Source: Megamonas hypermegale_A
Lineage (GTDB): Bacteria; Bacillota; Negativicutes; Selenomonadales; Selenomonadaceae
Assembly: GCF_030371585.1 (NCBI RefSeq)
Contig: NZ_JAUDCE010000023.1
Direction: 5' to 3' (one strand)
Length of the DNA stretch: 41,106 nucleotides
In this document: piece after piece, positions 7,601-15,362 of the stretch
Layout: every line of letters begins with the position of its first letter
Numbering within the stretch: position 1 is the stretch's first letter
Notes under the pieces: model-generated
The model's database searches: none
Told to the model about the DNA's origin: nothing
What the model saw: the letters and a program-made list of their open reading frames with translations, nothing else
Program-made: the position numbers and the translations under genes

Positions 7601-8164
7601 ATGTCATTAATCAATAAAGAAATTGCAGATTTTAAGGTTCAATCTTTTGTGAACGGCAAATTTCGCGAAGTAACGAAAGCTGATGTGCTCGGTAAATGGG
7701 CAGTATTCTTTTTCTATCCGGCGGATTTTACTTTCGTCTGCCCGACGGAATTGGAGGATTTAGCCAATAAATATGAAGAATTCAAAAATATCGGCTGTGA
7801 AATCTACAGCGTGTCCTGCGATACGCATTTTGTGCATAAAGCGTGGCACGATGCTTCCGACAGAATTAAGAAAATCCAGTATACGATGCTGGCGGACCCG
7901 ACAGGCGCACTGGCACGTGATTTTGACGTGATGATTGAAGCTGACGGCATGGCGGAAAGAGGTACTTTCGTCGTAAATCCGGAAGGAAAAATCGTAGCTT
8001 ATGAAGTAAATGCCGGAAATGTGGGCAGAAATGCCGACGAGCTTCTGCGTAAAGTGCAGGCATTGCAGTTCGTGGCAGCGCACGGTGACGAAGTGTGCCC
8101 TGCTAAGTGGCAGCCGGGTGCCGAAACTTTAAAACCGAGCCTTGATTTAGTGGGACTGCTCTAA
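7601..8164 (+). CDS. ahpC: alkyl hydroperoxide reductase subunit C (2-Cys peroxiredoxin)
   Basis: A 187-residue typical 2-Cys peroxiredoxin: peroxidatic Cys47 in DFTFVCPTE and resolving Cys166 in DEVCPAKW. It reduces H2O2, organic peroxides and peroxynitrite in the cytosol, using electrons from an AhpF-type reductase. The reductase gene follows after 15 nt, so the two form an operon under the Fur/PerR-like boxes upstream. Length and motif spacing match AhpC of Firmicutes. ATG at 7601 follows the SD GGAGG (7588-7592). Confidence 0.97.
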   Translation: MSLINKEIADFKVQSFVNGKFREVTKADVLGKWAVFFFYPADFTFVCPTELEDLANKYEEFKNIGCEIYSVSCDTHFVHKAWHDASDRIKKIQYTMLADPTGALARDFDVMIEADGMAERGTFVVNPEGKIVAYEVNAGNVGRNADELLRKVQALQFVAAHGDEVCPAKWQPGAETLKPSLDLVGLL

Positions 8165-8179
8165 AAAGGATGTACCATC

Positions 8180-9814
8180 ATGAACAGGATGTATGATGCA
8201 GTGATTATCGGCGGAGGCCCTGCGGGGCTTTCTGCTGCTATATATTTGGCGAGAGCGAAGTATAAAGTTCTCGTACTGGAAAAGGAAAAAATCGGCGGGC
8301 AGATTACGATAACGGCGGAAGTGGTGAATTATCCGGGCATTGCTTCGACTGACGGCAAGAAACTGACACGAGAAATGCAGCTTCAGGCGGAGTCGTTCGG
8401 GGCGGAATTTGCCATTGCCGAAGTTCTTGACATGAAACTTGATGAAGATATCAAGACTCTGTATACGACAAAAGGAGAATATAAAACCTTGGGTGTCGTG
8501 CTGGCAACAGGTGCCAATCCGCGCAAGCTCGGTTTTTACGGTGAAAAGGAATTTCAGGGACGCGGCGTAGCGTACTGTGCTACGTGCGACGGTGAATTTT
8601 TCACGGATATGGATGTTTTTGTTATCGGCGGAGGTTTTGCCGCTGTTGAGGAAAGTATTTTTCTGACGAAGTATGCGCGTCAGGTGAAAATGATTGTGCG
8701 CGAGAATGATTTTTCTTGTGCCAAGACGGTTTCTGACGAGATAAAGCGTTATCCGAAGATTTCAGTGGAGTTCAATACGGAAATAATAAAAGCCGGCGGA
8801 GAACAGATGCTTTCTTTTGCGGAATTCAGAAATAATCAAACAGGTGAAACATGGCGTTATGATGTTGAAGCAAATGAGAGTTTCGGGATTTTCGTTTTTG
8901 CAGGTTATGTGCCGAATACGGCATGGTTCAAAGATAAAGTGGAGCTTAACGAACAGGGTTACGTCATTACGGATGTAAACAGAAAAACGAATTTGGACGG
9001 TGTTTATGCTGCCGGAGATTTATGCGTTAAAAATCTCCGGCAGGTGGTAACTGCCGTATCCGACGGAGCGGTAGCAGCGACTTCGTTGGAAAAGTATCTT
9101 TCTTATCTGCACGATAAACTTAATCTGCCGGAATTTGAGAGACCCGTTGCGGATAAAAACAGACTGCAAAAGCGCAAAGAAGCAATTTCTTCACAGGAAA
9201 ATACCGATTCGACGAATTTCATTTCGGCGCAGATAAAAGAACAGTTACAACCGGTATTCGCCAGGTTCTCGGAACGTGTCATCGTCAAGGCTTGGCTTGA
9301 TGAAAGCAGACTGGCAGCGGAATTGAAAAATTTTGTCGGTGAATTGCAGGGAATTTCCGATAAAATTTCCACTATTGAAGCGAAGGTGAATGATGAAGTA
9401 AAAACGGCATGCCTTGAAATTCTACGTACTGACGGCAATTCAGGCAATATTTTTTTTCATGCCGTACCGGGCGGTCATGAGTTTAACTCTTTTATTATCG
9501 CTTTGTATAATACGGCAGGTCCGGGACAGACGTTAAATGAAGTTGTCAAAGAGCAGATAAAAGCCATTGATAAACAGATTGACATAAAAGTAGCAGTATC
9601 ATTATCTTGTACTATGTGCCCGGAAGTGGTAATGGGAACACAGAAAATAGCCGCAGAAAATAATTTGGTAAAAGCACATGCCTTTGATATTCAACATTTT
9701 CCAGAACTGAAACAGCGGTATAATATAATGAGTGTACCGTGCATGATTATTAATGATAAGGATGTGTATTTCGGAAAAAAAAATATAGCGGAAATATTGC
9801 CGTTGTTAAAATAA
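8180..9814 (+). CDS. thioredoxin-reductase / AhpF-like flavoprotein with C-terminal thioredoxin-fold domain
   Basis: A 544-residue fusion. Residues 1-~310 form a thioredoxin reductase module: FAD loop IIGGGPAGLSAA (9-20), redox centre CATC (133-136), NADPH loop IGGGFAAVEE (149-158), and the late FAD motif VYAAGDLC. After a charged linker (~325-370) the C terminus carries an AhpF N-terminal-domain-like thioredoxin fold pair with CTMC (477-480) and a cis-Pro region SVPCMII. In enterobacterial AhpF the thioredoxin-fold domain comes first, so the order is inverted here. It should pass electrons from NAD(P)H through FAD, CATC and CTMC to AhpC. ATG at 8180 has AAAAAGGA 9 nt upstream. Confidence 0.92.
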   Translation: MNRMYDAVIIGGGPAGLSAAIYLARAKYKVLVLEKEKIGGQITITAEVVNYPGIASTDGKKLTREMQLQAESFGAEFAIAEVLDMKLDEDIKTLYTTKGEYKTLGVVLATGANPRKLGFYGEKEFQGRGVAYCATCDGEFFTDMDVFVIGGGFAAVEESIFLTKYARQVKMIVRENDFSCAKTVSDEIKRYPKISVEFNTEIIKAGGEQMLSFAEFRNNQTGETWRYDVEANESFGIFVFAGYVPNTAWFKDKVELNEQGYVITDVNRKTNLDGVYAAGDLCVKNLRQVVTAVSDGAVAATSLEKYLSYLHDKLNLPEFERPVADKNRLQKRKEAISSQENTDSTNFISAQIKEQLQPVFARFSERVIVKAWLDESRLAAELKNFVGELQGISDKISTIEAKVNDEVKTACLEILRTDGNSGNIFFHAVPGGHEFNSFIIALYNTAGPGQTLNEVVKEQIKAIDKQIDIKVAVSLSCTMCPEVVMGTQKIAAENNLVKAHAFDIQHFPELKQRYNIMSVPCMIINDKDVYFGKKNIAEILPLLK

Positions 9815-9818
9815 TTTA

Positions 9819-9860
9819 TAAAAAAGACTTATTACTTTATTTGGGTGATAAGTCTTTTTT
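9819..9860 (+). terminator. rho-independent terminator of ahpC operon
   Basis: Perfect 13-bp stem AAAAAAGACTTAT / ATAAGTCTTTTTT, extended by a further three pairs, ending in six T; probably works for both strands. Confidence 0.9.
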
Positions 9861-9921
9861 GATTTATTATTGTTACGAAATGTTTGCTATGCGGTAAAAG
9901 CTGGCATTGCCCGAAAAAATT

Positions 9922-9959
9922 TGCTATAATGTATCATTAGATTAAATTCAGATTTAATC
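9922..9959 (+). promoter_or_regulatory. extended -10 promoter and start-site palindrome of the DUF2156 gene
   Basis: TG-C-TATAAT (9922-9930) with a weak -35 TGGCAT (9902-9907, 17-bp spacer). Around +4 lies a perfect 8-4-8 inverted repeat GATTAAAT-tcag-ATTTAATC (9940-9959), a possible operator. Confidence 0.5.
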
Positions 9960-9977
9960 CGAATAACAGTAAAGCAG

Positions 9978-10886
9978 GTGATTATTATTTTATTCCAGGA
10001 ACTTAAGATAGAAGATAAAAATATATTAGACCCATATTTTAGACTAAATTACCATGAAAATGCACATCTGAATTTCACGAATTTATTCATGTGGCGCAAG
10101 CCGTTCAACATCATGTGGTGTATTGAGGATGACATTCTGTTTTTCACAGCGCAGTACGAAAACGAAACTTTTGCTCTTGAACCGCTTTGTACTGAAGAAA
10201 AATTGTTTGCGGCTATGGATAAATTGAGAGAGCATTTTAAAAATCTCGGTCTGCCGCTCGTTTTATCGGGTTTGGAGGAAAACGTAGTCGAACAGCTGAA
10301 AAATTATCCGGGCGGCACGTTTGAATTTGAAACGAACCGCGATGAATACGATTATGTCTACAATGCCTCCGACCTCATAAAGCTGTCGGGCCGAAAATTT
10401 CATTCCAAGAAAAATCATTTGAACAGTTTTCGCAAAAATTATCCGGAAGCCGAGTATTTGCCGATTAATAATGATATAATTACATTATGTAAGATTACCA
10501 TCAACGGCTGGTACAAAAAAAGACTGGCGCTCATGCCGGATGACCCGTTCATCAAGGCGGAACGCGATGCGATAATCGAAGTGCTGAATAATTTTGATGA
10601 ATTAAAGCTCAAAGGCGGCGCTATCTTCATGGTGAATAAAGTCATGGCGTTCACTTTCGGCGAGGCGCTCAACAGCGATACGGCTGTAATCCACGTGGAA
10701 AAAGCCGACCCGGATGTAAACGGCGCTTATACGGCCATCAATCAGGCGTTTGTCGAACATGAATGGGCGGACATGACGTACATCAACCGCGAAGAGGACA
10801 TGGGGCTGGAAGGACTGCGCAAAGCCAAAGAGTCGTACCGTCCAGTGAAGATGATTAAAAAATTTAGTGCGAAATTTCAAGGATAA
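9978..10886 (+). CDS. DUF2156 / phosphatidylglycerol lysyltransferase C-domain-like protein
   Basis: About 300 residues, with the double GNAT-like fold seen in DUF2156 proteins: an N-terminal half ending in PLVLSGL, a basic segment SGRKFHSKKNHLNSFRKNYP, and the C-terminal half GGAIFMVNKVMAFTFGEAL ... INREEDMGLEGLRKAKESYRP. DUF2156 is related to the catalytic domain of MprF and FemABX-like aminoacyl transferases; function here is unknown. The start is unclear: the GTG at 9978 lies inside a near-perfect SD (AAAGCAGGTGATT, 9971-9983), so translation may really begin at an ATT codon at 9984 or 9987. Single-gene unit between a terminator and the argS promoter. Confidence 0.85.
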   Translation: MIIILFQELKIEDKNILDPYFRLNYHENAHLNFTNLFMWRKPFNIMWCIEDDILFFTAQYENETFALEPLCTEEKLFAAMDKLREHFKNLGLPLVLSGLEENVVEQLKNYPGGTFEFETNRDEYDYVYNASDLIKLSGRKFHSKKNHLNSFRKNYPEAEYLPINNDIITLCKITINGWYKKRLALMPDDPFIKAERDAIIEVLNNFDELKLKGGAIFMVNKVMAFTFGEALNSDTAVIHVEKADPDVNGAYTAINQAFVEHEWADMTYINREEDMGLEGLRKAKESYRPVKMIKKFSAKFQG

Positions 10887-10899
10887 GCTGTAAATACGG

Positions 10900-10928
10900 T
10901 TGGCAAGGTATAAAGATTAAGTTATAAT
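10900..10928 (+). promoter_or_regulatory. promoter of the DUF1934-argS-rpoE-pyrG operon
   Basis: TTGGCA (10900-10905), 17-bp spacer, TATAAT (10923-10928); predicted start about 25 nt before the start codon at 10959. Confidence 0.75.
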
Positions 10929-10958
10929 AGTGCATAGTGTATTTATAGGGAGATTTGC

Positions 10959-11375
10959 ATGAACAAGGTTATTGTTAAAATTAACAGTAAACAAAAAGGC
11001 AGCGAGGAAAATACCGTACAGACGAAGGCACTTGCCAATCATCACATGCGAGGCGGTATTTCCTATGTCATATACAAAGAGAATGATTTGGTCGATAAAC
11101 AGGAAACTTCTACAATGCTGAAAATTGGAGAAGATTTTTTGACGTTGACGCGCAGCGGCGGCGTAAAACAGCAGCAGCATTTCGCTACAGGGCAGGTAAG
11201 TAGCAGCGATTATGAAACGCCTTACGGCAGATTGCAGCTGACGGCAAAGACGCACCGCTTTAAGATGATTTCTGATGCTAAAGGCCGCATCATTGAGATA
11301 GATTATGCTTTATATATAAACGGCAGCTGGCAGAGTGATAATGAGCTGGTCATAAAAATTCAGCCTGCCAACTGA
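10959..11375 (+). CDS. DUF1934 (YwiB-like) beta-barrel protein
   Basis: A 138-residue protein of the DUF1934 family: alternating beta strands (NKVIVKINSKQKGSEENTVQTKA, ISYVIYKENDLVDK, LTLTRSGGVKQQQHFATGQ) and the C-terminal FKMISDAKGRIIEIDYALYINGS. The family has a lipocalin-like barrel and no established function. The position directly before argS matches ywiB-argS of Bacillus subtilis, and the conserved synteny is the best support for the call. ATG at 10959 follows AGGGAG. Confidence 0.85.
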   Translation: MNKVIVKINSKQKGSEENTVQTKALANHHMRGGISYVIYKENDLVDKQETSTMLKIGEDFLTLTRSGGVKQQQHFATGQVSSSDYETPYGRLQLTAKTHRFKMISDAKGRIIEIDYALYINGSWQSDNELVIKIQPAN

Positions 11376-11439
11376 AACTGAATAAGAAATTTGCTACAAC
11401 TACAATATGTTTTAATAATTTATTATGGGAGGATTTTAA

Positions 11440-13095
11440 TTGGATACTAAAGATTTGCTTATACAGGCTATTAAAGATGCAGCCCAGAAAGCCATTGCGG
11501 AAAATGCTCTTCCGGCAGGAGAGCTGCCGCCGGTTGTGCTGGAAGTTCCGCCGAAAAAGGAGCTGGGGGATTTCGCATCTAATATTGCTATGCAATCGGC
11601 GAGAGTTTTTCATGCTGCACCGCGCAAAATCGCTGAGGAAATTGTAAATCGTTTAGATGCTCCATTTTTAGAAAGAACGGCCATTGCCGGTCCGGGATTT
11701 ATTAATTTTTATCTGAAATCCGACGTTATTTATGCGTCGCTGGCGGATTTATTAAAACAGGGAACAAATTTCGGCAATCTGCCGAAACGCGATGTGCCGC
11801 GCATTCAGATTGAATACGTCAGTGCCAATCCGACCGGTCCTCTGCATGTAGGACACGGACGCGGCGCGGCGTTCGGCAGTGCGCTCGTAAATCTCATGCG
11901 TGCGGCCGGCTACAATGTTGCCAGCGAATATTACATCAATGATGCCGGCAATCAGATTGACAATCTCGCCGCTTCCGTCAATGCGCGCTATCTGGAACTT
12001 CTCGGTCAGGAATGCGAATTCCCGGAAAACGGCTACCACGGTCATGATATCATTGATACAGCGCAGCGCATTATCAACAAAGACGGCGACAAATACCTGC
12101 ACATGAGTGCACAGGAGCGTCTCGGCATTTTTAAAGAATTGGCGCTTAAAGAAAAATTGGCGGCGTTAAAAGAAGATTTGGCCGATTTCAACGTGCATTT
12201 TGATGTATGGTTCAGCGAAAGAACGCTTCATCCCGATGCGATAAATGCCGTATGCCAAAAACTCATGGACAACGGCAACATGTATGAAAAAGACGGCGCA
12301 AAATGGCTCAAATCCACAGCTTACGGCGACGATAAAGACCGCGTAGTCATCCGTGATAACGGCGTTCCTACATATCTGGCAGCCGATATCGCTTATCACA
12401 GCAATAAATTTGAACGTAAATTCGACAAACTCATCAACATCTGGGGCGCGGACCATCACGGCTACGTCTGCCGCGTAAAAGCAGCTATGGCGGCTCTCGG
12501 CTACAATCCGGACAATCTGGAAGTGCTTCTGCTTCAAATGGTGAGCCTGTACCGCAACGGCGAGCTCGTTAAGATGTCCAAACGTACCGGTCAGAGCGTA
12601 ACGCTCGCCGAACTGATTGAGGAAGTAGGCGCCGATGCTGCCCGTTTCTTCTTCATCATGCGCTCGCTCGACAGTCAGCTCGATTTTGATTTGGATTTGG
12701 CAAAATCGCAGTCCAATGAAAATCCGGTTTATTACGTACAGTATGCTCATGCGCGTATTTGCAGCATTTTCCGTCAGATGAAAGAGGCCGGTATAGAAAT
12801 AAAGGAAAATCCGGATTTATCCCTCTTGACAGATGAAGCAGAAATTGCTTTAATTAAAAAGTTATTATCTTATCCTGATGAAATCGCGCTTGCCGCTAAA
12901 AACAAAGCACCGCACCGTATTGCCGGTTATGTGCATGATTTGGCGTCGACGTTCCACAGTTTCTACAATAAATGCCGTATTCTCGGCGTTGATGACAAAC
13001 TGGCGCAGGCACGTCTGGCACTGTGCATGGCGACAAAATATGTGCTGGCGCATGGTCTCGGCATTTTGGGCGTAAGCGCACCGGAAAAAATGTAA
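11440..13095 (+). CDS. argS: arginyl-tRNA synthetase
   Basis: A 551-residue class I synthetase. The catalytic core has the HIGH variant HVGH (136-139, in NPTGPLHVGHGRG) and KMSKR (378-382); the N-terminal Add1/Arg-tRNA domain covers about 1-100 and the DALR anticodon-binding domain the last ~120 residues (from about YVQYAHARICSIFRQM). It charges tRNA-Arg. Unlike most ArgRS the KMSKR motif is canonical. The start is TTG at 11440, with GGGAGGA 6-7 nt upstream and no better in-frame alternative. Second gene of the DUF1934-argS-rpoE-pyrG operon. Confidence 0.97.
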   Translation: MDTKDLLIQAIKDAAQKAIAENALPAGELPPVVLEVPPKKELGDFASNIAMQSARVFHAAPRKIAEEIVNRLDAPFLERTAIAGPGFINFYLKSDVIYASLADLLKQGTNFGNLPKRDVPRIQIEYVSANPTGPLHVGHGRGAAFGSALVNLMRAAGYNVASEYYINDAGNQIDNLAASVNARYLELLGQECEFPENGYHGHDIIDTAQRIINKDGDKYLHMSAQERLGIFKELALKEKLAALKEDLADFNVHFDVWFSERTLHPDAINAVCQKLMDNGNMYEKDGAKWLKSTAYGDDKDRVVIRDNGVPTYLAADIAYHSNKFERKFDKLINIWGADHHGYVCRVKAAMAALGYNPDNLEVLLLQMVSLYRNGELVKMSKRTGQSVTLAELIEEVGADAARFFFIMRSLDSQLDFDLDLAKSQSNENPVYYVQYAHARICSIFRQMKEAGIEIKENPDLSLLTDEAEIALIKKLLSYPDEIALAAKNKAPHRIAGYVHDLASTFHSFYNKCRILGVDDKLAQARLALCMATKYVLAHGLGILGVSAPEKM

Positions 13096-13144
13096 TGTTT
13101 TGCAGGAAAATTTTGCAGGAATAAAATGCAAGGAGGAATTTTCG

Positions 13145-13492
13145 ATGGATTTTATGCACAGTTCGGAAACAGATGTGGCATATTATATTTTAACTTTAGC
13201 CAATAAACCTATTTTTTATAAAGACCTCATAATGGAAGTAATTGAAAAAAAATGCAAACCGGTGCAGTCCTTGTCGGCGGCTATTTCGGAAGTATATACG
13301 CTCATCAACATGGACAGCCGTTTTCAGTACACGGGCGACGGTATGTGGGGACTGACGGAATGGAACCCGCCGGAAACGAAACGCAGCACGGTTGTATCCA
13401 CTTCGAGCGGTTCGAGCAAGAGCAAGGCATTATCCAGCAGACGCCGTACTAAATTATTAGAAGGCATTCAGGAAGATATTGATAAGGAATAA
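13145..13492 (+). CDS. rpoE: DNA-directed RNA polymerase delta subunit
   Basis: A 115-residue protein starting at ATG 13145, with AAGGAGGA 7 nt before it; an in-frame codon at 13100 lies inside the argS end and lacks an SD. Residues ~5-75 form the HARE-HTH (wHTH) fold of the delta subunit: SETDVAYYILTLANKPIFYKDLIMEVI and ending MWGLTEWNPPE. Delta binds RNA polymerase, speeds recycling and reduces unspecific binding. Bacillus delta (about 170 residues) has a long acidic tail; here the tail is short, Ser-rich and basic (SSKSKALSSRRRTK) before a small acidic end. Position between argS and pyrG supports the call. Confidence 0.9.
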   Translation: MDFMHSSETDVAYYILTLANKPIFYKDLIMEVIEKKCKPVQSLSAAISEVYTLINMDSRFQYTGDGMWGLTEWNPPETKRSTVVSTSSGSSKSKALSSRRRTKLLEGIQEDIDKE

Positions 13493-13522
13493 ACGTTTAT
13501 ATTTTTAGAGGAGGATTTTTTA

Positions 13523-15130
13523 ATGGCAAAATATATTTTTGTTACTGGCGGTGTAGTTTCTTCTTTAGGTAAAGGCATCACGGCGGCATCTTTGGGCCGA
13601 TTGCTGAAAAGCCGCGGTATCAAAGTAACTATTCAGAAATTTGACCCGTACATCAATATTGACCCGGGAACAATGAGCCCGTATCAGCACGGGGAAGTTT
13701 TCGTAACGGAGGACGGTGCGGAAACGGACCTCGACCTTGGACATTATGAACGTTTTATTGATATCAACCTTACAAGAAATTCCAACGTAACGACCGGTAA
13801 AATTTACTGGTCCGTATTAAATAAAGAACGCCGCGGCGATTATCTCGGCAAAACGGTGCAGGTAATCCCGCATATCACCAACGAAATCAAACAGCGCGTA
13901 TATGCTGTCGGCGCACATGATGACGCCGATGTTGTTATTACGGAAATCGGCGGCACGGTCGGCGATATTGAAAGCTTGCCGTTCCTCGAAGCTATCCGTC
14001 AGGTAAAAAAAGAAGTAAGCAAAAACGACGTTTTATACATTCATGTAACGTTAATTCCGTACATTTCCGCAGCGGGCGAACTGAAAACGAAACCGACGCA
14101 GCACAGCGTAAAAGAACTGCGCAGTATCGGTATTCAGCCGGATATCCTCGTTTGCCGTACGGAACAGAAACTGTCGGAAGATATGAAGGAAAAACTGGCG
14201 CTGTTCTGCGACGTTGATGCTAACGCCGTTATTCAGAATATGACGGCTTCCACGATTTATGAAGTGCCTTTGATGATGCAAAAAGAAGGTCTCGATAAAA
14301 TCGTTCTGGAAAAACTGCAGCTCGACTACCGTCCGGCGCATATGGAAGATTGGGAACGCATGGTTCACCGCATTAAAAATCCGGAAACGAAAGTTAAAAT
14401 CGCCGTTGTCGGCAAATACGTGGAACTGCCGGATGCGTACATCTCCGTAACGGAAGCTCTGCACCATGCAGGCATTGCCAACTCCACCGAAGTGAAAATC
14501 AAATGGGTTAATTCCGAACAGCTCGAAGGCGACGATGTGGATTTAGCCGATGTTTTCGCCGGCTGCAAAGGTATCCTCGTTCCGGGCGGCTTCGGCGACC
14601 GTGGTGTGGAAGGCAAAATTTCCGCGATAAGATATGCCCGTGAAAACAACATTCCGTTCCTCGGTCTGTGCCTCGGCATGCAGTGCGCCGTAATCGAATT
14701 TGCCCGCCACGTATGCGGCATGGAAGATGCGCACAGCACGGAATTCAGCTCCGATACGACTCATCCGGTAATCGCGCTGATGTCTTCGCAGCTTGAAGTT
14801 GTAGACAAAGGCGGCACGATGCGTCTCGGTTCTTATCCTTGCCAGGTTACGCCGGGCACGAAAACGTATGAAGCATACGGCAGCGAACTCATTCACGAAC
14901 GTCATCGCCACCGTTTCGAATTCAACAACGAATTCAAACAGGCACTCACTGATGCCGGTCTTGTTGTTGCAGGTGTATGCCCGGATAACGGCCTCGTGGA
15001 AATCGTGGAAGTGCCGAACCATCCTTGGTTTGTAGCTTCGCAGTTCCATCCGGAGCTCAAATCCCGTCCGAACAGACCGCAGCCGCTGTTCCGTGAATTC
15101 GTGAAAGCTGCTTTAAGTCTGGGCAAATAA
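13523..15130 (+). CDS. pyrG: CTP synthase (glutamine-hydrolysing)
   Basis: A 535-residue protein. The amidoligase domain (1-~270) begins KYIFVTGGVVSSLGKGITAA (P-loop) and has the feedback and UTP-binding segments (DPYINIDPGTMSP). The class I glutamine amidotransferase domain (~295-535) has the nucleophile Cys383 in LGLCLGMQC and the His-Glu pair in FHPELKSRP. It makes CTP from UTP, ATP and glutamine. The SD GAGGAGG lies 8 nt before ATG 13523. Last gene of its operon; a repeat element and then a strong terminator follow. Confidence 0.98.
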   Translation: MAKYIFVTGGVVSSLGKGITAASLGRLLKSRGIKVTIQKFDPYINIDPGTMSPYQHGEVFVTEDGAETDLDLGHYERFIDINLTRNSNVTTGKIYWSVLNKERRGDYLGKTVQVIPHITNEIKQRVYAVGAHDDADVVITEIGGTVGDIESLPFLEAIRQVKKEVSKNDVLYIHVTLIPYISAAGELKTKPTQHSVKELRSIGIQPDILVCRTEQKLSEDMKEKLALFCDVDANAVIQNMTASTIYEVPLMMQKEGLDKIVLEKLQLDYRPAHMEDWERMVHRIKNPETKVKIAVVGKYVELPDAYISVTEALHHAGIANSTEVKIKWVNSEQLEGDDVDLADVFAGCKGILVPGGFGDRGVEGKISAIRYARENNIPFLGLCLGMQCAVIEFARHVCGMEDAHSTEFSSDTTHPVIALMSSQLEVVDKGGTMRLGSYPCQVTPGTKTYEAYGSELIHERHRHRFEFNNEFKQALTDAGLVVAGVCPDNGLVEIVEVPNHPWFVASQFHPELKSRPNRPQPLFREFVKAALSLGK

Positions 15131-15147
15131 TCATAAATTAAAATCTG

Positions 15148-15268
15148 TTGTGCTGGTAAAGCATTAAGCCTGCAGCCGGCAGTATAATAGTTTATATTCG
15201 TTCGATGTTGGCACTTAACCTCACTGAATATAGACTATTATACTGCCGGAGGAAATCAATCGGCACAA
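15148..15268 (-). repeat. 121-bp hairpin repeat element, copy A (inverted)
   Basis: Reverse-oriented copy of the element also seen at 29675 and 39726. The core is a 24-bp inverted repeat (15176-15199 / 15226-15249, one G-T pair) around a 26-nt loop that is nearly identical in the three copies. The outer ends are TTGTGC (15148-15153) and GCACAA (15263-15268), a 6-bp terminal inverted repeat. It lies between pyrG and its terminator. Confidence 0.75.
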
Positions 15269-15290
15269 TAGATAAACTAAAATAAAAAAT

Positions 15291-15325
15291 CAGGGACTGT
15301 ACTCATTTTGTGCAGTCCCCTTTTT
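15291..15325 (+). terminator. rho-independent terminator between pyrG and mfd
   Basis: Stem GGGACTGTAC / GTGCAGTCCC, 7-nt loop, then CTTTTT. It ends 37 nt before the mfd start codon, leaving little room for a separate mfd promoter; none was recognised. Confidence 0.85.
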
Positions 15326-15362
15326 GACATACAGTGAGAGGTTTAGGAGAGGTTTTGTAAAT

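Noticed and set aside
15324..15329. TTGACA just after the pyrG terminator as the -35 of an mfd promoter
   Set aside because: No -10-like hexamer at 15-19 bp; the proper place reads GGAGAG and is the mfd SD.
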